Source: Xylophilus ampelinus
GTDB lineage: Bacteria > Pseudomonadota > Gammaproteobacteria > Burkholderiales > Burkholderiaceae_C
Length of the DNA: 64,000 nucleotides
Assembly: GCF_901875635.1 (NCBI RefSeq)
Contig: NZ_CABFMN010000088.1
Coordinates: forward strand, 1-64,000
Reading direction: 5' to 3'
This document shows positions 41,892 to 49,958 of this stretch, one piece after another. The notes beneath the pieces were generated by a model, which worked only from the letters and a program-made list of their open reading frames with translations, had not been told where the DNA came from and did not search any database. Position 1 is the first letter of the stretch. Each line of letters begins with the position of its first letter. The translations under genes and the position numbers were made by a program.

Positions 41892-42818
41892 ATGTCCGCC
41901 GTGTCCACCCACTCGCTCCCGCCCTTCGTCCAGAAACTGCTGGTGCCGCTGCGGCCGCTCACGCCGCTGTGGCGCGCCGCCATGCTGTGGAAGGACGCCG
42001 ACGGCCTGCGCATGAGCGCCGCGATGTCCTTCTACGGCATCCTGAGCCTGGCGCCGCTGCTGGTGCTCATCGTCGCCATCCTGGGCTGGTGGCTCGATCC
42101 GGCGTTCGTCCAGACGCGGTTGGTGGGCGAGATCTCCGCCGTCGTCGGCCAGCGCGGCGCCGAAGCGGTGCGCCAGGCGCTCACCAGCGCGCAGCAGCCC
42201 AAGGAAGGGATCATCGCGTCGGTGCTGGCCTTCGTGCTGCTGATCTCGGGCGCGACGGGCGTGTTCGCCGAACTGCAGTCGGCCTTCGAGCGGCTCTGGC
42301 GCCAGGGCGGTGAGCCGGCGCCCGAGACGCCCTGGTGGTACACGGCCTCGCTGCGGCTGCGCGGGCTGGGCTACATCCTCGTGTTCGGCGTGCTGCTGCT
42401 GATGTCGCTGGCCGCCACCACGGCGATCAACTTCATTGCCGACTGGGCCGGACAGTGGCTGTCGCTCAAGCCGCTGCTGCGCGGCATCAACGAGCTGATC
42501 TCCTTCGCCTTCTGCACCGGGCTGTTCGCGGGCCTGATGCGGCTGAGCACCGGCCCCAAGCCGCGCATGCGCTACATGCTGGTGGGCGGGGCGGTGGGCG
42601 CGGTGCTGTTCACGCTGGGCAAGCAGGCGCTGGCGCTGTATCTGTCGACGGCGGCGGTGGTCTCGGCCTATGGCGCGGCCGGCTCGCTGGTGGTGATCCT
42701 CATGTGGATCTACTTCACCTCGGCCATCCTGCTCCTGTCGGCCGGCTGCGCACGGGCGCTGTCGGAGGACGCGCAGGCGCGCGCCGACGCGGCGGCCGCA
42801 CGCCCCACGGGGCGCTGA
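41892..42818 (+). CDS. YihY/BrkB-family membrane protein
   Basis: This 308-residue inner-membrane protein has about six helices and the YihY/virulence factor BrkB family pattern (LRMSAAMSFYGILSLAPLLVLIVA; GSLVVILMWIYFTSAILLLSA). The biochemical role of the family is unknown; a transport function has been proposed. It lies 35 bp after gtrA and may be cotranscribed. A strong hairpin repeat follows its stop. Confidence 0.9.
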   Translation: MSAVSTHSLPPFVQKLLVPLRPLTPLWRAAMLWKDADGLRMSAAMSFYGILSLAPLLVLIVAILGWWLDPAFVQTRLVGEISAVVGQRGAEAVRQALTSAQQPKEGIIASVLAFVLLISGATGVFAELQSAFERLWRQGGEPAPETPWWYTASLRLRGLGYILVFGVLLLMSLAATTAINFIADWAGQWLSLKPLLRGINELISFAFCTGLFAGLMRLSTGPKPRMRYMLVGGAVGAVLFTLGKQALALYLSTAAVVSAYGAAGSLVVILMWIYFTSAILLLSAGCARALSEDAQARADAAAARPTGR

Positions 42819-42823
42819 TCCGG

Positions 42824-42894
42824 CAAAGTGCAATCGGCCTGCAGCGCCCGTCGGGTGGGCGCTGCAGCCGAATTCGTCACATTCGTTACGATCT
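42824..42894. repeat. Family C repeat copy 2 with strong hairpin
   Basis: The block is the same 71-bp length as that at 213-283, starting CAAAGTGCAATCG and ending ACGATCT. Its centre contains TGCAGCGCCC/GGGCGCTGCA, a perfect 10-bp stem. It lies between the convergent YihY and enamidase genes and is a candidate bidirectional terminator. Its first half also resembles family A. Confidence 0.75.
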
Positions 42895-42904
42895 GGCCGG
42901 GCGC

Positions 42905-44104
42905 TCAGTGGCCGGCCGGCACCACCACCGGCACCTCGGTCGCGGGCGGCGTATTGCGGCTGCGGCCGGCGCGCACGATGCCGTCGATCATCACCATGCC
43001 CACGCCGGGAATGTCACCGAGCTGCACGCTCTCCAGAAGCGTCTTGCCGGCGGTGTGCTGCGCGCGGTCCATGAAGACGAAGTCCGCGGCGCGGCCCACT
43101 TCGATCAGGCCGCAGTCCAGGTTGCGCATACGCGCGGTGTTGCCGGTCGCAAAGCAGAACACCACTTCGGCCGGGATGTCCGCCATCGACGAGATCAGCG
43201 ACACCATGCGCAGGATGCCCAGCGGCTGCACGCCCGAGCCGGCCGGGCCGTCGGTGCCCAGGATCACGCGGTGCGGGCACTTGAGTTCGATGGCCGCGCG
43301 TGCGGCGCCGATGGCGACGCGCTCGTTGCCGTTGTGCACGATCTCGATGCCGCGCGTGCTCTGCTCGCACAGCTCGCACACGTGCTTGAGCGGCAGCGAG
43401 GTGTGGCCGCCGTTGATGTGGCCGATGATGTCGGCGTCGGCCTCCAGCACCGTGTCCTTGTCGATGTAGCCCGAGCCCGGCACCGAGGGGCCGCCGGTGT
43501 GGATGGTGCTCTGGATGCCGTACTTGCGTGCCCAGGCCACCATCTCCTTGGCCTCGTAGCCGGCCTTCACCGTGCCCAGGCCCACCTCGCCGAGCAGGCC
43601 CACGCCGGCCTCGGCCAGTTCCTTGAAGTCGCTCTCGACCATGCCCTTCTCGATCACCGGCGCGCCGGCCAGCACCTTCACGCCGCCGGGGCGAAAGGCG
43701 TCGAAGGCGCGCTGCGCGGTGATTGCCAGCGCCTTCAGGCCCACGATGTCGCGCGGCCGGCCGGGATAGTGCACCTCGCCGGCCGAGATCATGGTGGTCA
43801 CGCCGCCGTTCATGCTCGACTCGATCCAGTTGAGCTGGCTCTGGCGTGGCGTCCAGTCGCCGGCCACCGGGTGCACGTGGCTGTCGATGAGTCCGGGCGC
43901 CACGCACACGCCCTTGGCGTCGATGACGGTCTTCGCGCCCTCGGTGTCGCAGTCCTTGGATTTGCCGACGGCCGTGATCAGGCCGTCGTTCACGACGATC
44001 GTGTCGGCATCGAGGATGGGCCGGTCGATGTCGCCCGAGAGCAGCAGCCCTATGTTCTGGATGACGACCTTGCCCGACTTGCCGCCGGTTGCGATTTCTG
44101 CCAT
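42905..44104 (-). CDS. ena: Enamidase (6-oxo-tetrahydronicotinate hydrolase)-like amidohydrolase
   Basis: Enamidase opens 1,4,5,6-tetrahydro-6-oxonicotinate to 2-formylglutarate plus ammonia in the reductive nicotinate pathway. The 399-residue amidohydrolase has the metal motif GLIDSHVHP, internal metal histidines in STIHTGG and IGHINGGHT, and the Asp in ILGTDGPAGSG. Overall it matches Eubacterium barkeri-type enamidase as I know the family. Context supports this, since 6-hydroxynicotinate reductase and NicAB genes are in the same island. Its start lies inside the end of the TetR gene (55-bp overlap), so the two are one operon. Another cyclic-amide substrate is the main alternative. Confidence 0.8.
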   Translation of the reverse strand: MAEIATGGKSGKVVIQNIGLLLSGDIDRPILDADTIVVNDGLITAVGKSKDCDTEGAKTVIDAKGVCVAPGLIDSHVHPVAGDWTPRQSQLNWIESSMNGGVTTMISAGEVHYPGRPRDIVGLKALAITAQRAFDAFRPGGVKVLAGAPVIEKGMVESDFKELAEAGVGLLGEVGLGTVKAGYEAKEMVAWARKYGIQSTIHTGGPSVPGSGYIDKDTVLEADADIIGHINGGHTSLPLKHVCELCEQSTRGIEIVHNGNERVAIGAARAAIELKCPHRVILGTDGPAGSGVQPLGILRMVSLISSMADIPAEVVFCFATGNTARMRNLDCGLIEVGRAADFVFMDRAQHTAGKTLLESVQLGDIPGVGMVMIDGIVRAGRSRNTPPATEVPVVVPAGH

Positions 44105-44811
44105 GACTTGCTCTCTTCGTGAGGTGGGGTGTCGTTGTCGGCCGCGTCCTCGAGCCGTACGGTGCGCAGCACGGCCTCGATGACGAAGTCCTCCCAGTGC
44201 GCCACCTTGTCCGGCGCGTCCAGGGCTTCGTCCAGGAAGGTCGTGAGGGTGTAGCGGTTGGAGGTGTAGAAGTAGCCCGAGGCCGCGATCAGCAGGTACA
44301 CGTCGCGCGCCACCAGGTCGCTGCGGAACAGGCCCTGCGCCGCGCCCGCCGCCAGGATGTCCGCGATGATCGCCACCGCCCGCGAGGAGTACTCGCGCGC
44401 CCGCACCGACTTGGCGATGTGCCGGCCCTTGTGCAGGTTCTCGGTGTTCAGCAGCGTGACGAAGTCGGGGTTGCGGCGGTAGTAGCCGTGCACGAAGCGG
44501 ATGACCTCGGTCAGCGCCTCCACCGGCCGCGAGGCATCGAGCGCGATCGCTGCCTCGGCCTCGTCCATGCGCTGGTAGATGCCCTCGAGCACCGCGACGA
44601 ACAGGCCTTCCTTGCTGCCGAAGTAGTAGTAGATCATCCGGTCGTACGACTTGGCCGCCCTGGAGATCTTCTCCACGCTGCCGCCGTCGTAGCCGTACTT
44701 CGCGAACACCTTGGTGGCGGCCTTGAGGATCGCGTCGCGCGTGGCCTGCGCCGCCGCCTCCCGCACGCCGGTCTTGCGCTGGGGCTTGGCGACGGTCTTG
44801 CGGGTGGTCAT
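44050..44811 (-). CDS. TetR-family regulator of the nic island (inferred)
   Basis: This 253-residue protein has a TetR HTH at about residues 22-70 (RDAILKAATKVFAKYGYDGGSVEKISRAA, then YYYFGSKEGLF) and a C-terminal TetR_C-like helical domain. It ends with a Ser/Arg-rich tail that is read through the enamidase start. The 55-bp overlap with the enamidase gene and position next to the divergent reductase operon suggest it senses a pathway intermediate. That role is inference. Confidence 0.88.
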   Translation of the reverse strand: MTTRKTVAKPQRKTGVREAAAQATRDAILKAATKVFAKYGYDGGSVEKISRAAKSYDRMIYYYFGSKEGLFVAVLEGIYQRMDEAEAAIALDASRPVEALTEVIRFVHGYYRRNPDFVTLLNTENLHKGRHIAKSVRAREYSSRAVAIIADILAAGAAQGLFRSDLVARDVYLLIAASGYFYTSNRYTLTTFLDEALDAPDKVAHWEDFVIEAVLRTVRLEDAADNDTPPHEESKSWQKSQPAASRARSSSRT

Positions 44812-44840
44812 GCGGTATGGATCCGGGAACGGGAGCGGGT

Positions 44841-44960
44841 GCCGTACGCGAAGGGCGCGAAGTTCACGCGAAGGACGCGAAAGGAAACCAAGGAAATTCT
44901 CGGGAACCCTTTTGCGTCCTTCGCGAAACTTTCGCGCCCTTCGCGTACGGCAGTCCGCAT
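44841..44960. repeat. Family B hairpin repeat copy 2
   Basis: The left arm begins GCCGTACGCGAAGGGCGCGA and the right arm ends TTCGCGTACGGC. The arms, each about 40 bp, are nearly perfect inverted complements around an AT-richer centre. It lies between fpr and the TetR gene and reaches the fpr stop codon. Its terminal GGCAGTCC is shared with the copy at 49255. Confidence 0.9.
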
Positions 44961-45734
44961 TTATTTCTCTGCGAAGGCGCGTTCGACGACGTAGTCGCCC
45001 GGGGTGCTGGTGTTGCCTTCCTTGAAGCCGCGGCCTTCGAGGATTTCCTTCATGTCGACCAGCAGGCCGGGGCTGCCGCAGATCATGACGCGGTCCTCGG
45101 CCGGGTTCAGCGGCGGCAGGCCCAGGTCGTCGGTCAGCTTGTTGGCGGTGATCAGGTCGGTGATGCGGCCCTGGTTGCGGAACTCCTCGCGCGTGACCGT
45201 CGGGTAGTACAGCAGCTGCTTCTCGATCATTTCGCCCAGGAACTCGTGCTTGGGCAGGTGGTCGACCACCAGGTCGTGGTAGGCCAGCTCATCCACCTGG
45301 CGCACGCCGTGCACCAGGATGACCTGCTCGAACTTCTCGTAGGTCTCGGGGTCGCGGATGATGCTCATGAAGGGCGCCAGGCCCGTGCCCGTGCCGAACA
45401 TGTACAGGCGCTTGCCGGGCAGGGTGTAGTCGATGAGCAGCGTGCCCGTGGGCTTGCGGCCGACGATGATCGTGTCGCCGACCTGGATGTGCTGCAGGCG
45501 CGAGGTGAGCGGGCCTTCCTCGACCTTGATGCTGAGAAACTCCAGGTGCTCCTCGTAGTTGGGGCTGACGATGCTGTAGGCGCGCAGCAGCGGCTTGTTG
45601 TTGACCTTCAGGCCGATCATCGTGAAGTGACCGTTGGAGAAGCGCAGCGCCGGGTCGCGCGTGGTCGTGAAGGTGAACAGGCGGTCCGTCCAGTGGTGGA
45701 CCGAGAGAACGCGTTCTTCGCTGAAGGCACTCAT
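44961..45734 (-). CDS. fpr: Ferredoxin/flavodoxin-NADP+ reductase
   Basis: This 257-residue flavoenzyme exchanges electrons between NADPH and ferredoxin or flavodoxin. It has the FAD site LLRAYSIVSP, the NADP region MFGTGTGLAPFMSIIRDP and VMICGSPGLL, and the bacterial subclass ending VERAFAEK. The length is that of Pseudomonas/Azotobacter Fpr. It is divergent from the 6-hydroxynicotinate reductase gene. The E. barkeri reductase is ferredoxin-linked (EC 1.3.7.1), so Fpr may feed it electrons; it may equally be a general oxidative-stress enzyme that happens to be here. Confidence 0.93.
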   Translation of the reverse strand: MSAFSEERVLSVHHWTDRLFTFTTTRDPALRFSNGHFTMIGLKVNNKPLLRAYSIVSPNYEEHLEFLSIKVEEGPLTSRLQHIQVGDTIIVGRKPTGTLLIDYTLPGKRLYMFGTGTGLAPFMSIIRDPETYEKFEQVILVHGVRQVDELAYHDLVVDHLPKHEFLGEMIEKQLLYYPTVTREEFRNQGRITDLITANKLTDDLGLPPLNPAEDRVMICGSPGLLVDMKEILEGRGFKEGNTSTPGDYVVERAFAEK

Positions 45735-45899
45735 GGCAAGTCGAAAAGCTGTTGAATGAGAAGAAGGGGCGGGCGACGGAATGCTTGCGAACGAGGGCTG
45801 GCGCGTCAACCGGCCGTGGCCGCCCAATTGTCGTTCACGGTGCACCGAGTCGGGGAGTGCGCGCCTCAGGAAAACACCCATGCAAGCTTCGCGCCGCAC

Positions 45900-45954
45900 C
45901 GCTACATTGCGGTTGGTGTAGCGAATACAACATGAAAGTGGAGCAAATGCTACA
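45900..45954. promoter_or_regulatory. Upstream dyads, candidate activator sites
   Basis: CGCTACA (45900-45906) pairs with TGTAGCG (45917-45923) across 10 bp, and a third arm, TGCTACA, lies at 45948-45954. The segment 45917-45932 also fits TGT-N10-ACA. They lie about 30-85 bp before the sigma-54 promoter, where an enhancer-binding protein or the TetR protein would bind. The remainder of the 289-bp gap shows no gene. Confidence 0.55.
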
Positions 45955-45984
45955 CAAAACGATGTGGCGGCTCAAGCATCGCGC

Positions 45985-46000
45985 AGGCACGCTTGTTGCA
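45985..46000 (+). promoter_or_regulatory. Sigma-54 promoter of the nicotinate reductase operon
   Basis: AGGCACGCTTGTTGCA differs from TGGCACG-N4-TTGCA only at the first base and has the exact GG-N10-GC spacing. Transcription would start near 46012, giving a short leader before the ATG at 46024. It implies nitrogen control of nicotinate use, parallel to the site before hut at 14956. Confidence 0.75.
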
Positions 46001-46023
46001 GGTTGGGTCGCTTCATCTCACGG

Positions 46024-47658
46024 ATGACCACGATGACTGAACACACCAAGACCGACGGGCTGCCGAGCATGGACCTGCCCGTCGTGCCCGATGCGGCCGG
46101 CCTGGGCTACGGCAAGTCGCCGGCGCGCAACGAGCGCATGAGCGCGGCCAAGGTCGAGTGCAACGCCTGCCCGGTGCTCTGCCAGATTTCCGAGGGCCGC
46201 ACCGGCGCCTGCGACCGCTACGCCAACCGCGCCGGGGTGCTGGTGCGCGTCGACCCGGTGGTGCTGCTGCGCCGCGAGCTGGTCGCCGAGGCACCGGCGC
46301 TGGTGCCTTTCGCGCGCCCTGGCGCCGAGGGCGAGGCCGCCGATGCCGGTGCACCCGCCGACTGGAACGGCGACCTGCTGCACGCCAACGAGGTCTTCGT
46401 CACCGGCATCGGCGCCTCCACCACCTACCCCGACTACAAGCCGGCGCCCTTCATCGTCGGCTCCAAGGCCGACGGCGTGGACATGGTCACCGTCGTGACC
46501 GAAGGCATCTTCAGCTACTGCAGCGTGAAGGTGAAGATCGACACCGACCGCTTCCTCGGTGCCGAGCAGGCCAACGTCCGCTACAAGGGCGAGGTGGTAG
46601 GCCACGTGACCACGGCCGAATACGGCTCGCAGATGCTCTCGCTCGGCGGCGTGCACCACCTCACCGGCGGCAGCAAGAAGGAAGGCCGCATGACGCTGGA
46701 GCTCATGCAGAACCTGTGCAACAAGCAGGCGGCCGAATGCACCATCGACGGCGGCGCCAGCCTCGTCATCCAGGCGGGCAGGGCGCCCGTCGTCAACGGC
46801 GTCGAGGAGCAGCGCATGCGCGTGGGCTGCGGTTCGGCCACGGTGGGCATCTTCGCCAAGCAGCTGCTCGACCTGGCCGACGAGGTGGTGGTGGTCGACG
46901 ACCACATCACCGGCGTGCTCACCGAGCACCAGGCCGGCCGCTGCCTGTCGATGGCGCCCTCGGGCATCCAGATGCGAGGGCGCAAGTCCACGCCGGGGCG
47001 CTACTTCCAGGTCGCCAACCCCGGCAGCGGCTGGGGCGGCACCGACATCGCCGACCCGCTGTCCATCATCGAGGGCTGGGAGCCCGGCGTCGCCAAGCCC
47101 GGCCTGCGCCTGCTCATGACCTCCACCACCGGCGAGCAGGCGCAGTGGTACGTGCTCGACGACGACCTGCAACCCGTGGAGCAGCCCATGCCCGCTGCGG
47201 TGCAGCGCGTGGTCGACCGCATCGGCGAGAACTGCGAACCGTCCCTGTGCACCGTGCTCTTCCTCGGCGGCGCGGGCGGCAGCCTGCGCGCCGGCGTGAC
47301 CGAGAACCCCATCCTGCTCACGCGCGCCATCAAGCAGGCGCTGGTCAACGTGACTTGCGGCGGTGCGCCGGCCTATGTGTGGCCGGGCGGCGGCATCACC
47401 GTCATGGTGGATGTGATGCGCATGCCCGACAACAGCTTTGGCACCGTGCCCACGCCGGCCATCATCGCGCCCATCGAGTTCAGCATGCGCCTGGACGACT
47501 ACGCCGCGCTCGGCGGCCACGTCGACCATGTCATGCCGCTCGACCAGGCGCTGGCGCGTGGCGCCTGGCAGGACGACGGCGCCCCCACGGCGCGCGAGTG
47601 GCGCACAGCCGATCGCATCAACCCGTGGCCGCTGGGACATGGCCCCATGCTGGGCTGA
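46024..47658 (+). CDS. hnr: 6-Hydroxynicotinate reductase-like iron-sulfur protein
   Basis: The E. barkeri enzyme (EC 1.3.7.1) reduces 6-hydroxynicotinate to 1,4,5,6-tetrahydro-6-oxonicotinate with ferredoxin. This 544-residue protein has an N-terminal iron-sulfur motif, CNACPVLC (Cys46, 49, 53) followed by Cys63. Family blocks follow: VTGIGASTTYPDYKPAPFIV, TVVTEGIFSYCSVKVKIDTD, CTIDGGASLVIQAG and GGAPAYVWPGGGITVMVD. The family call is from recall of these features; the island context (nicAB, enamidase) supports it. ATG 46033 is an alternative start. It leads an operon under a sigma-54 promoter. Confidence 0.82.
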   Translation: MTTMTEHTKTDGLPSMDLPVVPDAAGLGYGKSPARNERMSAAKVECNACPVLCQISEGRTGACDRYANRAGVLVRVDPVVLLRRELVAEAPALVPFARPGAEGEAADAGAPADWNGDLLHANEVFVTGIGASTTYPDYKPAPFIVGSKADGVDMVTVVTEGIFSYCSVKVKIDTDRFLGAEQANVRYKGEVVGHVTTAEYGSQMLSLGGVHHLTGGSKKEGRMTLELMQNLCNKQAAECTIDGGASLVIQAGRAPVVNGVEEQRMRVGCGSATVGIFAKQLLDLADEVVVVDDHITGVLTEHQAGRCLSMAPSGIQMRGRKSTPGRYFQVANPGSGWGGTDIADPLSIIEGWEPGVAKPGLRLLMTSTTGEQAQWYVLDDDLQPVEQPMPAAVQRVVDRIGENCEPSLCTVLFLGGAGGSLRAGVTENPILLTRAIKQALVNVTCGGAPAYVWPGGGITVMVDVMRMPDNSFGTVPTPAIIAPIEFSMRLDDYAALGGHVDHVMPLDQALARGAWQDDGAPTAREWRTADRINPWPLGHGPMLG

Positions 47659-47668
47659 CGGGGCGGCC

Positions 47669-48568
47669 GTGGCAGCAACGCGTGCCCTGCTCGACGGCGG
47701 GCGCTGGCATTTCCAGCACGGCCCGATGGACGTCGTGCTGCAGGCCGAGGGCGAGCCGCAGGCCGTCGCGGCCGCGCATGCCGATGCCTGGGCGCGCTTC
47801 GTGCCGTTGCTCGACGAGCTCGTGGCCGAGCTGCCGCTGCTCAAGCAGCCCATCGCGGCCCGTGCCGTGCCGGCCGGCCCGGTGGCCCGCCGCATGTGGG
47901 ACGCGTGCGCGGTGCACGCGCCGATCTTCATGACGCCGATGGCCGCCGTCGCCGGCGCGGTCGCGCAGGAACTGATCGCCGCCTACCGGCGTGCCGGCAT
48001 CATGCGCGCCTGGGCCAACAACGGCGGCGACATCGCCTTCCACCTGGCGCCCGGTACGTCGGCACGCGTGGGGCTGTACGCCGACCTGGCGCGCTTCGAC
48101 CCGGCCGACGCCGCGGCCCTGCGCACCGATGGCCAGTTCGACGTGCATGCCGCCCAGCCCGTGCGCGGCGTGGCCACGAGTGGCTGGCGCGGCCGCAGCT
48201 TCTCGCTGGGCATCGCCGACAGCGTGACCGTGCTCGCCGCGACCGCGGCGGGCGCCGACGCCGCGGCCACCGTCATCGCCAATGCCGTGGACGTGTCGCA
48301 CCCTGACATCCGCCGCCTGCCGGCCAGCGAATGCAAGGACGGCAGCGACCTGGGCGACACGCCCGTCACGGTGGAAGTCCCGGCCTTGCCGCCCCAGGCC
48401 GTCGCACAGGCACTGGATGCGGGCGCGCAGCGCGCCCGTGCGGTGCAGGCGGCCGGACAAGCCTTCGCCGCGATACTCGTTTGCCAGGGGCAATGGCGAC
48501 TTGTGCAGCCCTTAAGCTCGGCGTCCGGCGAGGCCGCGCAGCCCGCACTTGGTTCAGTATTTGCTTAA
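47669..48568 (+). CDS. UPF0280 (ApbE-superfamily-like) protein
   Basis: This protein is about 299 residues and belongs to UPF0280, with HFQHGPMDVVLQAEG, NNGGDIAFHL, GVATSGWRGRSFSLGIADSVTVLA and ANAVDV. The family is related to ApbE flavin transferases. A role in covalently attaching flavin to the neighbouring reductase is a hypothesis. The start is uncertain: GTG at 47669 or ATG at 47639, the latter overlapping the reductase gene. Either way translation is probably coupled. The product is cytoplasmic. Confidence 0.8.
   Translation: MAATRALLDGGRWHFQHGPMDVVLQAEGEPQAVAAAHADAWARFVPLLDELVAELPLLKQPIAARAVPAGPVARRMWDACAVHAPIFMTPMAAVAGAVAQELIAAYRRAGIMRAWANNGGDIAFHLAPGTSARVGLYADLARFDPADAAALRTDGQFDVHAAQPVRGVATSGWRGRSFSLGIADSVTVLAATAAGADAAATVIANAVDVSHPDIRRLPASECKDGSDLGDTPVTVEVPALPPQAVAQALDAGAQRARAVQAAGQAFAAILVCQGQWRLVQPLSSASGEAAQPALGSVFA
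48550..48565 (+). promoter_or_regulatory. Possible internal sigma-54 promoter
   Basis: TGGTTCAGTATTTGCT has the GG-N10-GC spacing and TTGCT -12 element, but a poor -24 flank (TTC instead of CAC). It overlaps the UPF0280 stop and lies 26 bp before the first DUF1185 gene. It could boost the distal genes. Confidence 0.4.
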
Positions 48569-48590
48569 CGAAAAGCAAGGCATCCTTTCC

Positions 48591-49235
48591 ATGATCGACA
48601 TCCGACGCGTCTTCACCCAGGTCGAGACCATCCACCACGAGTTCGGCCCGCGCGCGGCGACGCCGCTGGTGCGTGGTGCGATCGCCGCGGTGCTGACCAA
48701 TCCCTTCGCAGGCCGCTACGAGCCCGACATCCTGCCCATGATGGACCTGCTGGAGCCCGTGGGTGTCGACATGGCCCACCGGCTGCGTGCCGCGATGGAT
48801 GTTTCCCTCGAGCAGATCGCCACCTACGGCAAGGGCGCCATCGTCGGCGCCGCCGGCGAACTCGAGCACGGTGCGCTGTGGCACGTGCCTGGCGGCTACG
48901 CCATGCGCGAACTGCTGGGCTGGAAGGGCGACCGCGCCGCGTACAAGGCCGGCACCGTCGACGAGAAGAAGACCGGGCAGCCCGGCAACGCGCTGTCGAT
49001 CGTGCCCTCGACCAAGAAAGTCGGCCCGCCCGGCGCCACGCTCGACGTGCCGCTCACCAACATCAATGCCAGCTACGTGCGCGGGCAGTTCGACGCCATC
49101 GAGGTGCGCGTGCCGGGCGCGCCCGAATCGGACGAGATCGTCTTCATCCTCGCCATGAGCACCGGCTATCGCGTGCACGACCGCGTCGGCGGCCTGCGTG
49201 CGGAGAACATCGCCAAATGGGACGGCCTGCGGTGA
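48591..49235 (+). CDS. DUF1185 'amino acid synthesis' family protein 1
   Basis: This 214-residue protein belongs to DUF1185 (named amino acid synthesis, function untested as far as I know). Conserved blocks are AAVLTNPFAGRYEPD, ATYGKGAIVGAAGELEHGA, IVPSTKKVGPPGATLDVPL and INASYVRGQFDAIEVRV. It has no signal peptide. It is a paralogue of the next gene. Their position after the reductase and before the importer suggests a catalytic or scaffold role in nicotinate use. Confidence 0.8.
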   Translation: MIDIRRVFTQVETIHHEFGPRAATPLVRGAIAAVLTNPFAGRYEPDILPMMDLLEPVGVDMAHRLRAAMDVSLEQIATYGKGAIVGAAGELEHGALWHVPGGYAMRELLGWKGDRAAYKAGTVDEKKTGQPGNALSIVPSTKKVGPPGATLDVPLTNINASYVRGQFDAIEVRVPGAPESDEIVFILAMSTGYRVHDRVGGLRAENIAKWDGLR

Positions 49236-49254
49236 GTTCGACAGGCGTCGAATT

Positions 49255-49310
49255 CGGACTGCCGGACGCAGAGGACGCGAAGATTTCGCAGAGCTCGCAG
49301 AAAAGACAAG
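49255..49310. repeat. Family B half-element (single arm)
   Basis: CGGACTGCCGGACGCAGAGG and GACGCGAAGATTTCGCAGAG make up one arm only of the family B hairpin. The opening GGACTGCCG is the complement of the end of the copy at 44841. It separates the two DUF1185 genes. Confidence 0.75.
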
Positions 49311-49323
49311 TGAAGGATCAATG

Positions 49324-49908
49324 ATGTCAGCAGATATTCGCAAGCTGGTGGTGCAGGTCGACGAGACCCGCAAGGAAATGGGAAAGACGATCGACCCGCC
49401 CACCCGCCGCGCGGTCGCGATCGCCGTCATCGCCAACCCCTACGCCGGCCGCTACAGCGAGAACCTCGACGAGCTCATCGCCATCGGTGAGGAACTCGGC
49501 GCGCTGCTGGGCCAGAAGGCCGTGAAGGCGCTGGGCATCGAGCCCGGCCAGGCCCAGAGTTACGGCAAGGCCGCGATCGTCGGCGAGGGCGGCGAGCTGG
49601 AGCACGCGGCCGCCATCCTGCACCCCAAGCTGGGTGCACCGCTGCGCGTCGCCGTCGAGAAGGGCGCGGCCCTCGTGCCCTCGGCCAAGAAGCGCGGCAC
49701 GCTGGGCACTGCCATCGACGTGCCCCTGGGCCACAAGGACGCCGCCTTCGTGCGCAGCCATTTCGACGCGGTGGAGGCGCGTGTGAGCGATGCCCCGCGC
49801 GCCGGCGAGATCGTCGTGGCCGTGGCCGTGACCGACAGCGGCCGGCCGCTGCCGCGCATCGGCGGGCTGCAGGTGTCCGAGATCAAGGGCGAAGATGGTT
49901 TGCGATAG
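49324..49908 (+). CDS. DUF1185 'amino acid synthesis' family protein 2
   Basis: This 194-residue paralogue of the preceding protein shares AIAVIANPYAGRY, SYGKAAIVGEGGELEHAAA, LVPSAKKRGTLGTAIDVPL and AFVRSHFDAVEARV. It lacks the 15-20 residue insertion after the Glu-His core found in copy 1, so the two may form a hetero-oligomer. AAGGA six bases before this ATG favours it over the adjacent ATG at 49321. The binding-protein gene follows after 50 bp. Confidence 0.8.
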   Translation: MSADIRKLVVQVDETRKEMGKTIDPPTRRAVAIAVIANPYAGRYSENLDELIAIGEELGALLGQKAVKALGIEPGQAQSYGKAAIVGEGGELEHAAAILHPKLGAPLRVAVEKGAALVPSAKKRGTLGTAIDVPLGHKDAAFVRSHFDAVEARVSDAPRAGEIVVAVAVTDSGRPLPRIGGLQVSEIKGEDGLR

Positions 49909-49958
49909 CTGCGTCCGGTAGCCCTGTTTTTTTCGCTTCATTTCTCAAAGGAGTCTCC

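Noticed and set aside
42905..44104. Dihydroorotase or hydantoinase identity for the amidohydrolase
   Set aside because: Its length is short for hydantoinase, and the gene context and blocks fit enamidase better. Kept as an alternative at lower likelihood.
45752..46027. Small plus-strand gene in the fpr-reductase spacer
   Set aside because: The frame has no ribosome-binding site or recognisable content and runs through the dyads and the sigma-54 promoter.
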